Assembly: GCF_041505935.1 (NCBI RefSeq)
Contig: NZ_CP140110.1
Origin: Fervidobacterium_A thailandense
GTDB taxonomy: Bacteria > Thermotogota > Thermotogae > Thermotogales > Fervidobacteriaceae
Length of the DNA: 64,000 bases
Strand: one strand, 5' to 3'
The notes under the pieces were generated by a model. That model made no database searches. It saw only the letters and a program-made list of their open reading frames with translations, and was not told the DNA's origin. The translations under genes were made by a program, and so were the position numbers. This document shows, piece by piece, positions 7,219 to 15,608 of this stretch. Every line of letters begins with the position of its first letter. Positions within the stretch are counted from its first letter, which is position 1.

Positions 7219-8520
7219 TTAAGATTGCCCGCCTTGCGAAGCGATTTCCAACATCCTCTTGTTGAGCTGCTCGACCTCCTGCTCAAAATACCACGAAGAC
7301 AGCATGAGTAGGAACCCGCAGATGAGCCAGAAGTAAGCGCTGACCTCCAGTGCCGCTCCAAGTGTTCCAAATGCCACGGAGAGGCTGCCACCTACGAACC
7401 TTCCAACTCCCGTTCCAACGGAATCGGTCAGGTTGAAAATGGAGAATATACGTCCCCGGTCTTTCGGCTCGTTGACATTCAAAAGCATCATCTTCACGTT
7501 TGGACCTGTATATGAATCCATAAGCGCCGCGATGAAACCGAGCAAACACAGTACCACAAGTGAATAGAACTGTCCAGGAATGTAAGGATACCTGAAAACG
7601 AGAACCGTCAGGAAAGTTCCAACTATCGTGGTGATTGCGGAAACGAACGGCACAAGTTTCTTGGACCTTCCGTAAATCTTCTCGCCGAGGAACCCACCGA
7701 TGACGTTTCCTGCAATACTTCCCATCGCAAATATGAGGAATACGGTAGTGGCTTGATTTAGGTCCATTCCCTTTTCACGTTTGAAGAACTCAATCATGAA
7801 GTAAGGAACAGCTCCCCATGGAATTGTGCCGGCAATCCCTTGGAAGAAAAGAAGGAGATTAGTTTTTATCCTAACCAGGTTTGCGTAATCGGACAATTTC
7901 ACAGAATAATGGTATTCGACCAATCCTTCTTCGAATCCTTCCTCGTGTGCACCTCTCTTGGGCTCTTCAATCAAGTTGAGAAGTAGCGGAATGAGAATGA
8001 GATTTGGAGCTGAAACCAGAATGAACGGGATGCGCCACCCGAAAACCCCTGCCGTGTAACCTGCCACGAGCATTCCTAAAATACCTCCGATGGTGGAGGC
8101 CAACCCAAGCACCGAGACGACTTTTCCGCGTTCCTTGTGGCTGAACAAATCACCGATCAGCGAGTAAGATATCGGGAACGATGCACCAATTCCTATTCCG
8201 GTGAGTACACGCCACAGAAACAGCTCACCAAACGAACCGGAAATTGCGGTCAGCAGACAAGGAATCTCGCCAACGAGCACCGAAGCGATAAGCAAGCGTT
8301 TTCTGTTGTAGATATCGGTTAAATACCCCCAAACTAAACTCACAAGAGCACCGATGATACTGAAAACTCCTCCGACCAGACCAATGTGGGAATCCGTTAC
8401 CCCAAATTCAGTCTCGATCATTCCAATAACGGGGCTCATGACCATTTGATCCGCGTTCAGGATAACGAGAATGATGAAAAGGAGAAAGACAATCCTTCGC
8501 CTGTTTGTTGAATCGCTCAT
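7219..8520 (-). CDS. MFS transporter (spinster-like)
   Basis: A 433-residue protein with about 12 hydrophobic segments. The MFS signature in loop 2-3 reads WGYLTDIYNRKRLL. The loop pattern, a first helix ending NADQMVMSPVIG and the second-half GLGEKIYGRSKKLVP-like stretch resemble the spinster-like branch. The substrate is unknown. Start ATG 8520 is chosen with GGGGG 9 nt upstream; TTG 8523 is adjacent and in frame. It is convergent with the tRNA, stop codon 12 nt from the CCA end. A leader of about 320 nt separates it from a good -10 at 8843-8848. Confidence 0.82.
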   Translation of the reverse strand: MSDSTNRRRIVFLLFIILVILNADQMVMSPVIGMIETEFGVTDSHIGLVGGVFSIIGALVSLVWGYLTDIYNRKRLLIASVLVGEIPCLLTAISGSFGELFLWRVLTGIGIGASFPISYSLIGDLFSHKERGKVVSVLGLASTIGGILGMLVAGYTAGVFGWRIPFILVSAPNLILIPLLLNLIEEPKRGAHEEGFEEGLVEYHYSVKLSDYANLVRIKTNLLLFFQGIAGTIPWGAVPYFMIEFFKREKGMDLNQATTVFLIFAMGSIAGNVIGGFLGEKIYGRSKKLVPFVSAITTIVGTFLTVLVFRYPYIPGQFYSLVVLCLLGFIAALMDSYTGPNVKMMLLNVNEPKDRGRIFSIFNLTDSVGTGVGRFVGGSLSVAFGTLGAALEVSAYFWLICGFLLMLSSWYFEQEVEQLNKRMLEIASQGGQS

Positions 8521-8595
8521 CAAGCAATCCCCCCATCGTAAGTTGCTGATAAAATCCTGTTCACAAGATTGGCAAAATTTGGCAAATCACCATCG

Positions 8596-8813
8596 TTACC
8601 ACAGTCTCGAATTAAACGTCTTTCTTTTCAACAAATCCACCGCACAACCGTTTGCCTGGCATCCTACGTTCAAAGTCCCCATCTTGTACAGGTTCGCATC
8701 CACCTTAAAATACTCCCTTATTTCATCCCTTTCGGGAGTTTCTTCAAAATGTTCACCTCTTTACCGGTGCAAGAAAAGCGCGATAGACTCTCGGTGATTT
8801 TTTGAATAATCAT
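8596..8813 (-). pseudogene. Possible small frameshifted gene or two peptide ORFs in the MFS leader
   Basis: On the minus strand ATG 8813 opens 31 codons (MIIQKITESLSRFSCTGKE...) that stop at 8718. In another frame 35 codons run from GTG 8703 to a stop at 8596 and include GCQANGCAVDLLKRKTF. AGGGAG lies 9 nt before GTG 8703. A single indel would join the two into one protein of about 72 residues with three cysteines. I do not recognise a family. It could be a decayed gene, two short leader peptides, or chance in a non-coding leader. Confidence 0.3.
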
Positions 8814-8842
8814 TTTTCTCACCGTCTTTCGCCTTTGGAAAT

Positions 8843-8848
8843 ATTATA
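8843..8848 (-). promoter_or_regulatory. Extended -10 upstream of the MFS gene leader
   Basis: Minus-strand TATAAT preceded by GCGTGG. It is followed by about 320 nt before the MFS start. No good -35 is visible at 17 bp (TTCCTA). It also lies about 30 nt before ATG 8813 of the small ORF. Confidence 0.5.
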
Positions 8849-8963
8849 CCACGCCTCCAATATGATAGGAAAATCGATCTGAAAAACGCAGCATTCCCGC
8901 GCTACAACATGCAAACAGTTTAAACGGAACAAATTGGGGCAAGATGGGGAAAATAGTTTGTTA

Positions 8964-9020
8964 TTCTAACTAATACGGTTAGAACACGTGGATTTGACAA
9001 AGCTGTTCTTTTGTGATAAT
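8964..9020 (+). promoter_or_regulatory. Promoter and inverted-repeat operator of the SNF transporter operon
   Basis: TTGACA at 8994-8999 and GATAAT at 9015-9020, the latter preceded by TGT, with a 15-bp spacer. Just upstream lies the inverted repeat TTCTAAC-7-GTTAGAA (8964-8984). Its position 10 nt before the -35 suits an activator or a repressor site. The regulator is unknown. Confidence 0.5.
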
Positions 9021-9098
9021 TAATTCTCAGTTCCCTAAACATTGTATGCCATGACTTTCCTCACTCTGATCAAACTCGCTAACACGGAGGTGGCCGTT

Positions 9099-10652
9099 GT
9101 GGGTGGTAAGCGCGAGCACTGGGGAAGTAGGATAGGACTGATACTCGCGATGGCCGGAAACGCCATCGGACTTGGAAACTTTTGGAGGTTTCCGTACCAA
9201 GCCGCTAAGAACGGCGGCGGTGCGTTCATGATTCCGTATTTCGTGGCGTTCCTCTTCATGGGAATCCCGTTGCTGATTATAGAGTGGGCACAAGGCAGGT
9301 ACGGTGGTCGCTATGGACACGGTACGATCGGACCGATGGTCTACCTCCAAACAAAGGAAAAGACGGGTATCAAATTTGCGCGGTTTTATGGTGCACTTGC
9401 GGGAGCTCTGGCCCTCTCAGTCGTCGTATTGCTCAACTCCTACTACAACCACGTCATTGGTTGGACACTTGGCTACGCTTGGGAGACGGTAACGGGTAAT
9501 TACATGCCCAAAGATGTGGATACCGGCGCGTATTTTGTAGGATATGTCCAGGACCCGGCCCGGGTTATGGTATTCTGGCTTATCACGCTCGTGATACTGT
9601 GGATCATCACAAGCAGAGGCATTCAAAAAGGATTGGAAAGACTTGCAAAAGTTGCCATGCCGGCGATTTACGTGTTTGCGCTTGTACTTTTGGTTAGAGC
9701 ACTCACTCTTGGTTCGCCGGTCAATCCGGAATGGACCCCCATCAAAGGCCTCGATTACATGTGGTCACCACGCTGGAATGAACTCAACTGGAGCGCGACG
9801 CTTGCAGCAGCAGGTCAAATCTTCTTTACACTCTCACTTGGCATGGGAATCATCCAGAACTACGCCTCTTACTTGAGGGATAAGGACGATATCGTAACCT
9901 CGGCGGTTGCCACTGCTTCGTTGAATGAATTTGCGGAAGTGATTCTTGCTGGAACTATAGTGATTCCGATTGCTTTCACGTTCCTCGGAACCGAGGGCTT
10001 GAAGAGTGGTGTTGGACTGTCCTTCATTGCACTCCCGAACGTCTTCAGGGAGATGGTCGGCGGTAGGTTGTTCGGAACGTTGTGGTTCTTGTTGCTTTTC
10101 TTTGCCGGTATTACAAGTTCTATAGCCATGTTCAACTACCTTACGGCGTTCCTTGAGGATGAATTTGGTGTTGAGCGAAAGAAAGGTGCACGATTTGTCT
10201 TTGGACTTTACGTTATCACTGGGCTTCCTGTCGGGCTGGAACCCATCTTAACAAAAACGGCCGAGTTTGCATACCTCACGGAGCTCGATAACTGGGTGGG
10301 AACATACTTCCTTGTTTTACTTGGCTTAGTTGAAATCATCGCAGCGGTTTGGTTCTTCGGTGATAAGGGACTTGAAGAAATTAACAGGGGAAGTTACTGG
10401 AAGATACCTCGCTGGTTCTACAACCTGGTCATGCGTGCGATTACCCCTCTATTCATCGCTATACTGCTCGTATTCTCGACCCTGGACTTTGTTAAAGCCG
10501 GTTACTTCAAGCTGATTCCTTCGTTTGTCGCCGACAAGCCCACGTTGATACCGTGGGTACTCGGGGCACGCATTATCCTTGCACTGGTGTTCGTACTGAA
10601 CTACGTACTCACGTACAGAAGTCTTGGCGAGAAGCTAAACAACGGAAGGTGA
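9099..10652 (+). CDS. Sodium-dependent amino acid transporter, SNF/NSS family (MetP-like)
   Basis: A 517-residue membrane protein with about 12 hydrophobic segments. TM1 has the family signature AMAGNAIGLGNFWRFPY, where backbone and side chains bind substrate and sodium, followed by NGGGAFMIPYF. Start GTG 9099 is supported by GGAGG at 9086-9090. An upstream in-frame start at 9042 would add 19 residues and ignore that site. The downstream 35-residue MetS-like subunit suggests a methionine/alanine-type importer, as known for MetPS of Corynebacterium. The substrate is inference. Confidence 0.9.
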   Translation: MGGKREHWGSRIGLILAMAGNAIGLGNFWRFPYQAAKNGGGAFMIPYFVAFLFMGIPLLIIEWAQGRYGGRYGHGTIGPMVYLQTKEKTGIKFARFYGALAGALALSVVVLLNSYYNHVIGWTLGYAWETVTGNYMPKDVDTGAYFVGYVQDPARVMVFWLITLVILWIITSRGIQKGLERLAKVAMPAIYVFALVLLVRALTLGSPVNPEWTPIKGLDYMWSPRWNELNWSATLAAAGQIFFTLSLGMGIIQNYASYLRDKDDIVTSAVATASLNEFAEVILAGTIVIPIAFTFLGTEGLKSGVGLSFIALPNVFREMVGGRLFGTLWFLLLFFAGITSSIAMFNYLTAFLEDEFGVERKKGARFVFGLYVITGLPVGLEPILTKTAEFAYLTELDNWVGTYFLVLLGLVEIIAAVWFFGDKGLEEINRGSYWKIPRWFYNLVMRAITPLFIAILLVFSTLDFVKAGYFKLIPSFVADKPTLIPWVLGARIILALVFVLNYVLTYRSLGEKLNNGR

Positions 10653-10657
10653 GGAAG

Positions 10658-10765
10658 ATGTCAGGGCAAGCGTTACTTTTCATGCTCATAAGCTGGGGTG
10701 TGATCATAGTTCTCACGGTCAGTTCGATGGTCACGATCCTAAAACGATCAAAGGAACAGAAATGA
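10658..10765 (+). CDS. MetS-like NSS transporter small subunit
   Basis: A 35-residue protein with one hydrophobic helix (LLFMLISWGVIIVLTVSSM) followed by a basic tail KRSKEQK. It starts 5 nt after the SNF transporter stop, with GTGAGG just before the ATG. Known small subunits of MetP-type transporters have this size and layout, one membrane helix and a charged end. The call rests on position and shape, since the sequence is too short to be decisive. Confidence 0.78.
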   Translation: MSGQALLFMLISWGVIIVLTVSSMVTILKRSKEQK

Positions 10766-10773
10766 GATTTAAA

Positions 10774-10804
10774 AATGGTGGCGGTTCCGCCACCATTTTT
10801 TGTT
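10774..10804 (+). terminator. Intrinsic terminator after the SNF transporter operon
   Basis: Stem AATGGTGGCGG (10774-10784) pairs with CCGCCACCATT (10787-10797), followed by TTTTTTG. The other flank is A-rich (TTTAAAAA), so it can also stop transcripts arriving from the minus-strand gene that ends at 10809. Confidence 0.92.
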
Positions 10805-10808
10805 AGCT

Positions 10809-12155
10809 TCAGAATACGTTTATAACCGTCACGTCGTCGAAGTTCAAAGTTACACTTGCTGGCAGCTTTTTCAAAATCGGTCCCACCTCAACGTTTTCGG
10901 TAACTATGGTCAAAACCTCCGGGTGCTTGTTCATTAGTATTCTCACGTTCTCGCCACACGCGTAACTTTTCAGCTCGTAAAGCAGGGACAGGTATTTCTC
11001 ATCCATGTTAAGTGAGACGAGATGCTCGTTCTCAAGATAGCAATAACTGTCATTCCTTCCGAACGCGATTATCGAGTAATCATCGGGAAATTCCGAGTAG
11101 AGCATCTTTAGCCTCGTCGGTACGTAGAAAGGAATGGCTTCCGCACTCAGTCCTGAAACATCCCTATCAAGAAAGTCTTTAAACATGGACCAGGAAGTTC
11201 CACTGTTACCTGCCATCTTTTCGAAGGGTGAGTATATTCCATCGGTGTACAAGATGTAAGTTATGCCCTGCTGGAGTTCAAAAAAACCGACGTCTTCTTC
11301 TCCGTAATGTTCGTCGAAGAGTCCTATCGGAAATGTCCTCTTCATTTCAAGCTCGGAAAATCGCTTTCCATCGTACATAATTAAGTTCGGGTGCCCGCAA
11401 TTGAGATATTCAACACCGTTCGACGAGATTTTGAGAAATATACCCGTTAGGTAGTTGTGGACCAACACGGGCTTTAGACTCAAGGAAAGTTCGTTTATCG
11501 TTTCCAAGAGCGAATCAGACTGTTCAAATGTGTAGCGAACGAGGGATTTGACAGCCGAACAGAGGAGCGCAGACTGAACCCCATGCCCGGATATGTCAGC
11601 CAAGTAAACAAGAACGCTGTCTTTATAGGATGCGAAATCGTAAACATCACCACCGACGTATTGGGAAGGGGCGTAATTGGAGGTTATCCAAAAGTCCTTG
11701 TGAAGACTAACGTGGGGTGGGAGCATCATCTTTTGTAGTTGTCGGGATAACTCCAAGTTCTCCTTGAGTTCCCGGTAAAGTGACTCTATCCTCTCTCGAC
11801 TTTTCTTTAATTCGATGTGTAGTGCAACCTTAGAAATGATTTCCACGTCGATCACTGGGAATTCCACAAAGTCGGATATCCCAACTTGGTAACTCTCCAA
11901 AAGGATGTGGTATTCTTTCCTGGGGATCATCAATATTATCGGTACCGTTGAGAGTGCAATGCTTGTTCTAAAATATCTTGCCCATTCGTAAGCCTTTTGG
12001 AGATGGGACGAGTAGAGTATGGCCAGTTCAAAATTATTGTGCTCGACCTCGCTCACATCCGAGACTTCAACAACGTCATAACCCACGAATCTCAACAACT
12101 CCGCCACTTCAGCTGTGACGTTGAGATCCGACGTTAAAAAGAGTATTCTATCCAT
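10809..12155 (-). CDS. Receiver-like domain plus SpoIIE/RsbU-type PP2C phosphatase
   Basis: A 448-residue protein. Residues 1-110 look like a response-regulator receiver, but the segment where the phospho-Asp should be reads FELAILYSS with no Asp, so it is probably a pseudo-receiver. A coiled helix (about 112-145) leads to the phosphatase (about 150-370) with YVGGDVYDF, LADISGHG, NCGHPN and LYTDGI, the PP2C metal motifs. The last 70 residues resemble no domain I know. Family role: dephosphorylates anti-sigma-antagonist proteins. It starts 2 nt after recN stops, so it is co-transcribed. Confidence 0.83.
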   Translation of the reverse strand: MDRILFLTSDLNVTAEVAELLRFVGYDVVEVSDVSEVEHNNFELAILYSSHLQKAYEWARYFRTSIALSTVPIILMIPRKEYHILLESYQVGISDFVEFPVIDVEIISKVALHIELKKSRERIESLYRELKENLELSRQLQKMMLPPHVSLHKDFWITSNYAPSQYVGGDVYDFASYKDSVLVYLADISGHGVQSALLCSAVKSLVRYTFEQSDSLLETINELSLSLKPVLVHNYLTGIFLKISSNGVEYLNCGHPNLIMYDGKRFSELEMKRTFPIGLFDEHYGEEDVGFFELQQGITYILYTDGIYSPFEKMAGNSGTSWSMFKDFLDRDVSGLSAEAIPFYVPTRLKMLYSEFPDDYSIIAFGRNDSYCYLENEHLVSLNMDEKYLSLLYELKSYACGENVRILMNKHPEVLTIVTENVEVGPILKKLPASVTLNFDDVTVINVF

Positions 12156-12157
12156 CC

Positions 12158-13672
12158 CTATTCCCCCGATATCTTTTCCAAAAATTCTTCGCCACCCACC
12201 ATCCTTCGTAGTTCCTCACGTTTACCTGCCTCGTCCAGCTCAACAACTTTACCAACACCATCGCACCGACGAATCGCAAAGTGTTTGTCCGCTACCGCCG
12301 CAATCTGTGGAAGGTGCGTTACAACGATAACCTGATGCCCTTTCGAAAGTTCCTTTAACTTGCTGGCCAGTTTCAGAGCGGTCATACCACCAACACCGGC
12401 ATCTATTTCATCGTAAACCAGGATGGGGGTGGAAACGATCGCAAGTTCAATCGCAAGCATTATCCTTGAAAGCTCACCACCTGATGCGATCTTCCTCAAG
12501 GGTAACAGCTCTCCCGTGGGAAGTGTGTTACCCAAAAGCTCTATATCATCTGCACCGTCGTACTTGAGTTCCGTTTCGGTGAACTTGAATTCGAGCCTTG
12601 CGTTCATGTTTAAATCCATAAGGTGTGCTTTAACGCTTTCAAGCAGTTTCGTAGCCGTTTCCTGTCTCCGTCTTCTCAACAACTCGCTCAATCTGATTAG
12701 TTCTTTCTCAACCTTCTCGCGCTCCGAGCTCGCATTCTTGAGAATCTCATATTCTCTGCGCTTTTCGGCGTAAAGCTTTTTCCAGTTAGCTAAGTTCTCA
12801 AGTACGTCTTCCGTTGTGGGGCCGTACTTTCGCCTTAGTTTCCGGTATGTCCACAATCTACTTTCGATCTCCTCGGGGTTTATGTCCTCAAGATTTGAGA
12901 GTTGCCTTCTCAGCTCGTTCGATAACTCGGCAACGTGTTCAACGATCACGTCGAGGTTCGAATGGTAATTTTCCGGAAGTTGGCTGTACATCTTTCTCAG
13001 GATAAGCTCGATTTCCTCAAGCTGCTCTGATGCGGTTGTGTAGTTCTGAACGATCTGTTGCAAATTTGTCAGTTCCTTGTACTTCCTTTCGAGTTCCTCT
13101 TCCTCTTGTACGGATAGTTTGGCACGTTCCACTTCGTCGATCTTCTCAGAGAGCTCTTCCAGCTCTTTCTGAACATCTTCGGGTGTTGCCATCGAGAGTA
13201 GCCTTAGGATCTCTTGGTACCTACTGTAAAGCGTCCTGTACTCTCGTAGTATATCCTCGTTACCCGCAACGGTATCCAGGATCTTGACGAAGAATCCTCG
13301 CTCGAAGAGCTTGATATGGGAATTTTGTTTGTGGATGGACACAAGATTCGAAAACACTTCCTGGACGAAATCCTTGCTTGCGAGCCTTCCATCGAACTTG
13401 TAGAAGGTTCTTCGATTCTTTCTTTCGACGCTGAACACATGCTGTCCCGCTTTTACCTCCAGGTCCTCAAGATCGTTCGGTACGTTCACAACGATATCGG
13501 CACTGAAGGTATCTCCTCGGATATTCTGATAGTCCAGGAAAGAGCCGATGATATCAAGTAGCAACGATTTACCCGTTCCGGTTTCCCCAGTGATTACGTT
13601 GAGTCCCTCGGAAAAATAGATATCCACATTCCTTAGGTATACGTATTCATCTATGTGAAGCAGTTCTATCAT
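12158..13672 (-). CDS. recN: DNA repair protein RecN
   Basis: A 504-residue SMC-like ATPase, slightly shorter than the usual 550. Walker A is GETGTGKSLLLD (about 30-41). Long helical arms occupy about 140-360. The C-terminal part has the signature LRKIASGGELSRIMLAIE and Walker B ILVYDEIDAGVGG. Start ATG 13672 gives the family N-terminus MIELLHIDEYVYL and has GAGGTGG upstream; an in-frame start at 13690 is less likely. Role: double-strand break repair. It follows cytidine deaminase by 27 nt and precedes the phosphatase gene by 2 nt. Confidence 0.95.
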   Translation of the reverse strand: MIELLHIDEYVYLRNVDIYFSEGLNVITGETGTGKSLLLDIIGSFLDYQNIRGDTFSADIVVNVPNDLEDLEVKAGQHVFSVERKNRRTFYKFDGRLASKDFVQEVFSNLVSIHKQNSHIKLFERGFFVKILDTVAGNEDILREYRTLYSRYQEILRLLSMATPEDVQKELEELSEKIDEVERAKLSVQEEEELERKYKELTNLQQIVQNYTTASEQLEEIELILRKMYSQLPENYHSNLDVIVEHVAELSNELRRQLSNLEDINPEEIESRLWTYRKLRRKYGPTTEDVLENLANWKKLYAEKRREYEILKNASSEREKVEKELIRLSELLRRRRQETATKLLESVKAHLMDLNMNARLEFKFTETELKYDGADDIELLGNTLPTGELLPLRKIASGGELSRIMLAIELAIVSTPILVYDEIDAGVGGMTALKLASKLKELSKGHQVIVVTHLPQIAAVADKHFAIRRCDGVGKVVELDEAGKREELRRMVGGEEFLEKISGE

Positions 13673-13699
13673 ATTCCACCTCGTGGTCAAGGAAATTTT

Positions 13700-14110
13700 T
13701 TACTTCTCGTGCTGTTTCAGCTCATCACCGCTGAAGCTCAGTGGCAACAGTTCGGAAACGGAGGTCTCCAGGTATTCTCCTTTCGTGTTTGCAAGGATCA
13801 CCCGAAAGTTCCCGAATTCGGCCATTACTTGCCTACAGGCACCGCACGGTGAGACTGGTTTATCCGTATCGGCAATAACAACGAGAGTTTCGAATTCGCG
13901 TGCACCTTCCGAGACGGCCTTGAAAATCGCCGTTCTCTCAGCACAATTCGTAAGCCCGTAGGAAGCGTTCTCAACGTTAACACCTGTGAAGATCCTCCCG
14001 TCTTTTGCCACGAGCACGGCCCCAACTCTGAAGTTCGAATACGGTACGTACGCGTTTTCCAGCGCTCGCTTAGCAAGTTCCAAAAGTTTCCCGATCTCAC
14101 GCTCTTCCAT
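13700..14110 (-). CDS. cdd: Cytidine deaminase
   Basis: A 136-residue zinc deaminase of normal length. It has YSNFRVGAVL, the Cys/Glu motif NCAERTAIF and the second zinc motif PCGACRQVMAEF. Reaction: cytidine or deoxycytidine to uridine or deoxyuridine, pyrimidine salvage. Start ATG 14110 is preferred; GTG 14122 is in frame upstream. The gene overlaps the end of the CNNM gene by 14 nt, so the two are coupled. Confidence 0.95.
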   Translation of the reverse strand: MEEREIGKLLELAKRALENAYVPYSNFRVGAVLVAKDGRIFTGVNVENASYGLTNCAERTAIFKAVSEGAREFETLVVIADTDKPVSPCGACRQVMAEFGNFRVILANTKGEYLETSVSELLPLSFSGDELKQHEK

Positions 14111-15437
14111 CCGTATCACCACCCACCTTATCGTTCTTTTCAGATTTCTCCGCCTTTTCCTTTTTATCCTCTATCTTTATCAGAACTTTCTCAATTCTGT
14201 TCCTCGATGCGGCAACAACCTTGTAAGTGGTATTGCCTTCCTGGACCTGGTCACCGACCTTCGGAATGTGTTTGAACCTGTCAAGCAAGTAACCAGCAAG
14301 TGTCTCGAACTCTCCCTCCGGGAACTCGATTCTCAGCTCCCTCTCCAAGTCGTTCAGCGAGATCGTAGCATCGACTAAGTAAGTATTTTCCTCAATCTGT
14401 TTGATCCCCAGCGATTCGTGCTCATCGTATTCGTCCATGATTTCTCCGAATATCTCTTCGAGAATATCTTCAAGTGTAACTATTCCGGAGGTTCCACCGT
14501 ACTCGTCGACAACAATCGCCATGTGCATCTTCTTCGACTTAAACTCCTTTAAAAGTTCGGAAACCGGCATTTGCTCTGGAACAAACAGCGGTTCACGCAT
14601 TAATTCCTTCACACGCACCTTGTCAAGTACATCCGTTCCACGTGACGCGATGAAGGAGAGGATATCTTTCGCGTAACATATTCCAACGACGTTATCGATG
14701 GTTTCCCTGTAAACTGGTAAACGAGAGTACTCCTCCTGGACAATAACCTCCACAACTTCCTTGATACTCTGGTTTTCTTCCACAGCAACGATATCTATTC
14801 GTGGAATCATGATCTCCTTTACCAGAGTTTCGTCCATCGCAATCGTTCGCTCAATCATGAGACCTTCTTCGTGGTCTATTGAGCCTTCTTCGCGTCCTAT
14901 TTCCACATAAGAAGCGATATCGTCTATCGTTATAAATGGTGCGTCTTGTACTACCTGGCCACCAAAGAGTTTAACAAACACGTTCGATAACTTCACGAAA
15001 AACGATATTAGTGGAGAAAGTGCGTTGGAGAGTGGCACAACGACTTTTATACTCGTCTCAAAGAAACGTTCCGCGTTCTGTCGCGCCAGGATTTTTGGTG
15101 TTATTTCACCAAAGACGAGCAAGACGAACGTCATCACCAAAGTGGAGACGATGGCCGAAAGCGATTCAGAAACTATGACCCTCGAAATCGTGACGGCTGC
15201 TATCGAGGACGCAAGGATGTTTACAAGGTTATTAGAGATTAGTAAACCGGTGAGGAGTTTGTTGAAAAGGTGAATTTCGCTCTTCTCCTCTTCTTCTTGT
15301 TTCTTTCGAGCAAGGTCACGAAGTTTATGTCGACTAACGGACGTCATCGCCGTTTCGGATGCGGAGAAAAATGCCGAGAGCAATATAAGTACGGCTATCG
15401 TGAAGATACTCCAGATGTAACTCAGCGGATCCTCCAC
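14097..15437 (-). CDS. CNNM/CorC-family protein (DUF21, CBS pair, CorC_HlyC)
   Basis: A 446-residue protein. The DUF21 membrane domain (about 8-190) has LLSAFFSASETAMTS and GEITPKILARQ. A CBS pair (about 205-325) includes VKEIMIPRIDIVAV and EYSRLPVYRE. A C-terminal CorC_HlyC domain (about 340-420) contains AGYLLDRFKHIPKVGD. Proteins of this type are linked to magnesium or other cation export and homeostasis. Start GTG 15437 has GGAGGTG 6 nt upstream; ATG 15452 is an alternative. Starts further upstream would precede the -10 at 15495-15500. Confidence 0.88.
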   Translation of the reverse strand: MEDPLSYIWSIFTIAVLILLSAFFSASETAMTSVSRHKLRDLARKKQEEEEKSEIHLFNKLLTGLLISNNLVNILASSIAAVTISRVIVSESLSAIVSTLVMTFVLLVFGEITPKILARQNAERFFETSIKVVVPLSNALSPLISFFVKLSNVFVKLFGGQVVQDAPFITIDDIASYVEIGREEGSIDHEEGLMIERTIAMDETLVKEIMIPRIDIVAVEENQSIKEVVEVIVQEEYSRLPVYRETIDNVVGICYAKDILSFIASRGTDVLDKVRVKELMREPLFVPEQMPVSELLKEFKSKKMHMAIVVDEYGGTSGIVTLEDILEEIFGEIMDEYDEHESLGIKQIEENTYLVDATISLNDLERELRIEFPEGEFETLAGYLLDRFKHIPKVGDQVQEGNTTYKVVAASRNRIEKVLIKIEDKKEKAEKSEKNDKVGGDTDGRA

Positions 15438-15494
15438 AAGGTGCACCTCCATGGGAAGAAGTTCAGTTCTTAATGTTAGACCTTTACGAATTTT

Positions 15495-15500
15495 ATTATA
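15495..15500 (-). promoter_or_regulatory. Extended -10 of the CNNM-cdd-recN operon
   Basis: Minus-strand TATAAT preceded by TTATGG. The expected start near 15487 excludes the longer in-frame extension of the CNNM reading frame up to 15587. Confidence 0.6.
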
Positions 15501-15526
15501 CCATAAACTTCTCAGGATTTCCGTGG

Positions 15527-15532
15527 TATAAT
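15527..15532 (+). promoter_or_regulatory. Extended -10 of the PAS-GGDEF gene
   Basis: TATAAT preceded by CCGTGG, about 76 nt before ATG 15609. It is divergent from the -10 at 15495-15500, only 27 nt apart. Confidence 0.6.
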
Positions 15533-15608
15533 ATCGAAGGTACTCGCCTCTCACAGCGAGAAGAATTATTTTTTCTCTAACACGCATATCGGGAGGTTTG
15601 GTTGAATA

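Noticed and set aside
9042..9098. Longer N-terminus for the SNF transporter
   Set aside because: The GTG at 9099 has a good GGAGG and gives the normal family start; the extension reads through that site.
15438..15587. Longer N-terminus for the CNNM/CorC protein
   Set aside because: The extension crosses the -10 at 15495-15500 and the divergent promoter of the GGDEF gene, and has no family similarity.
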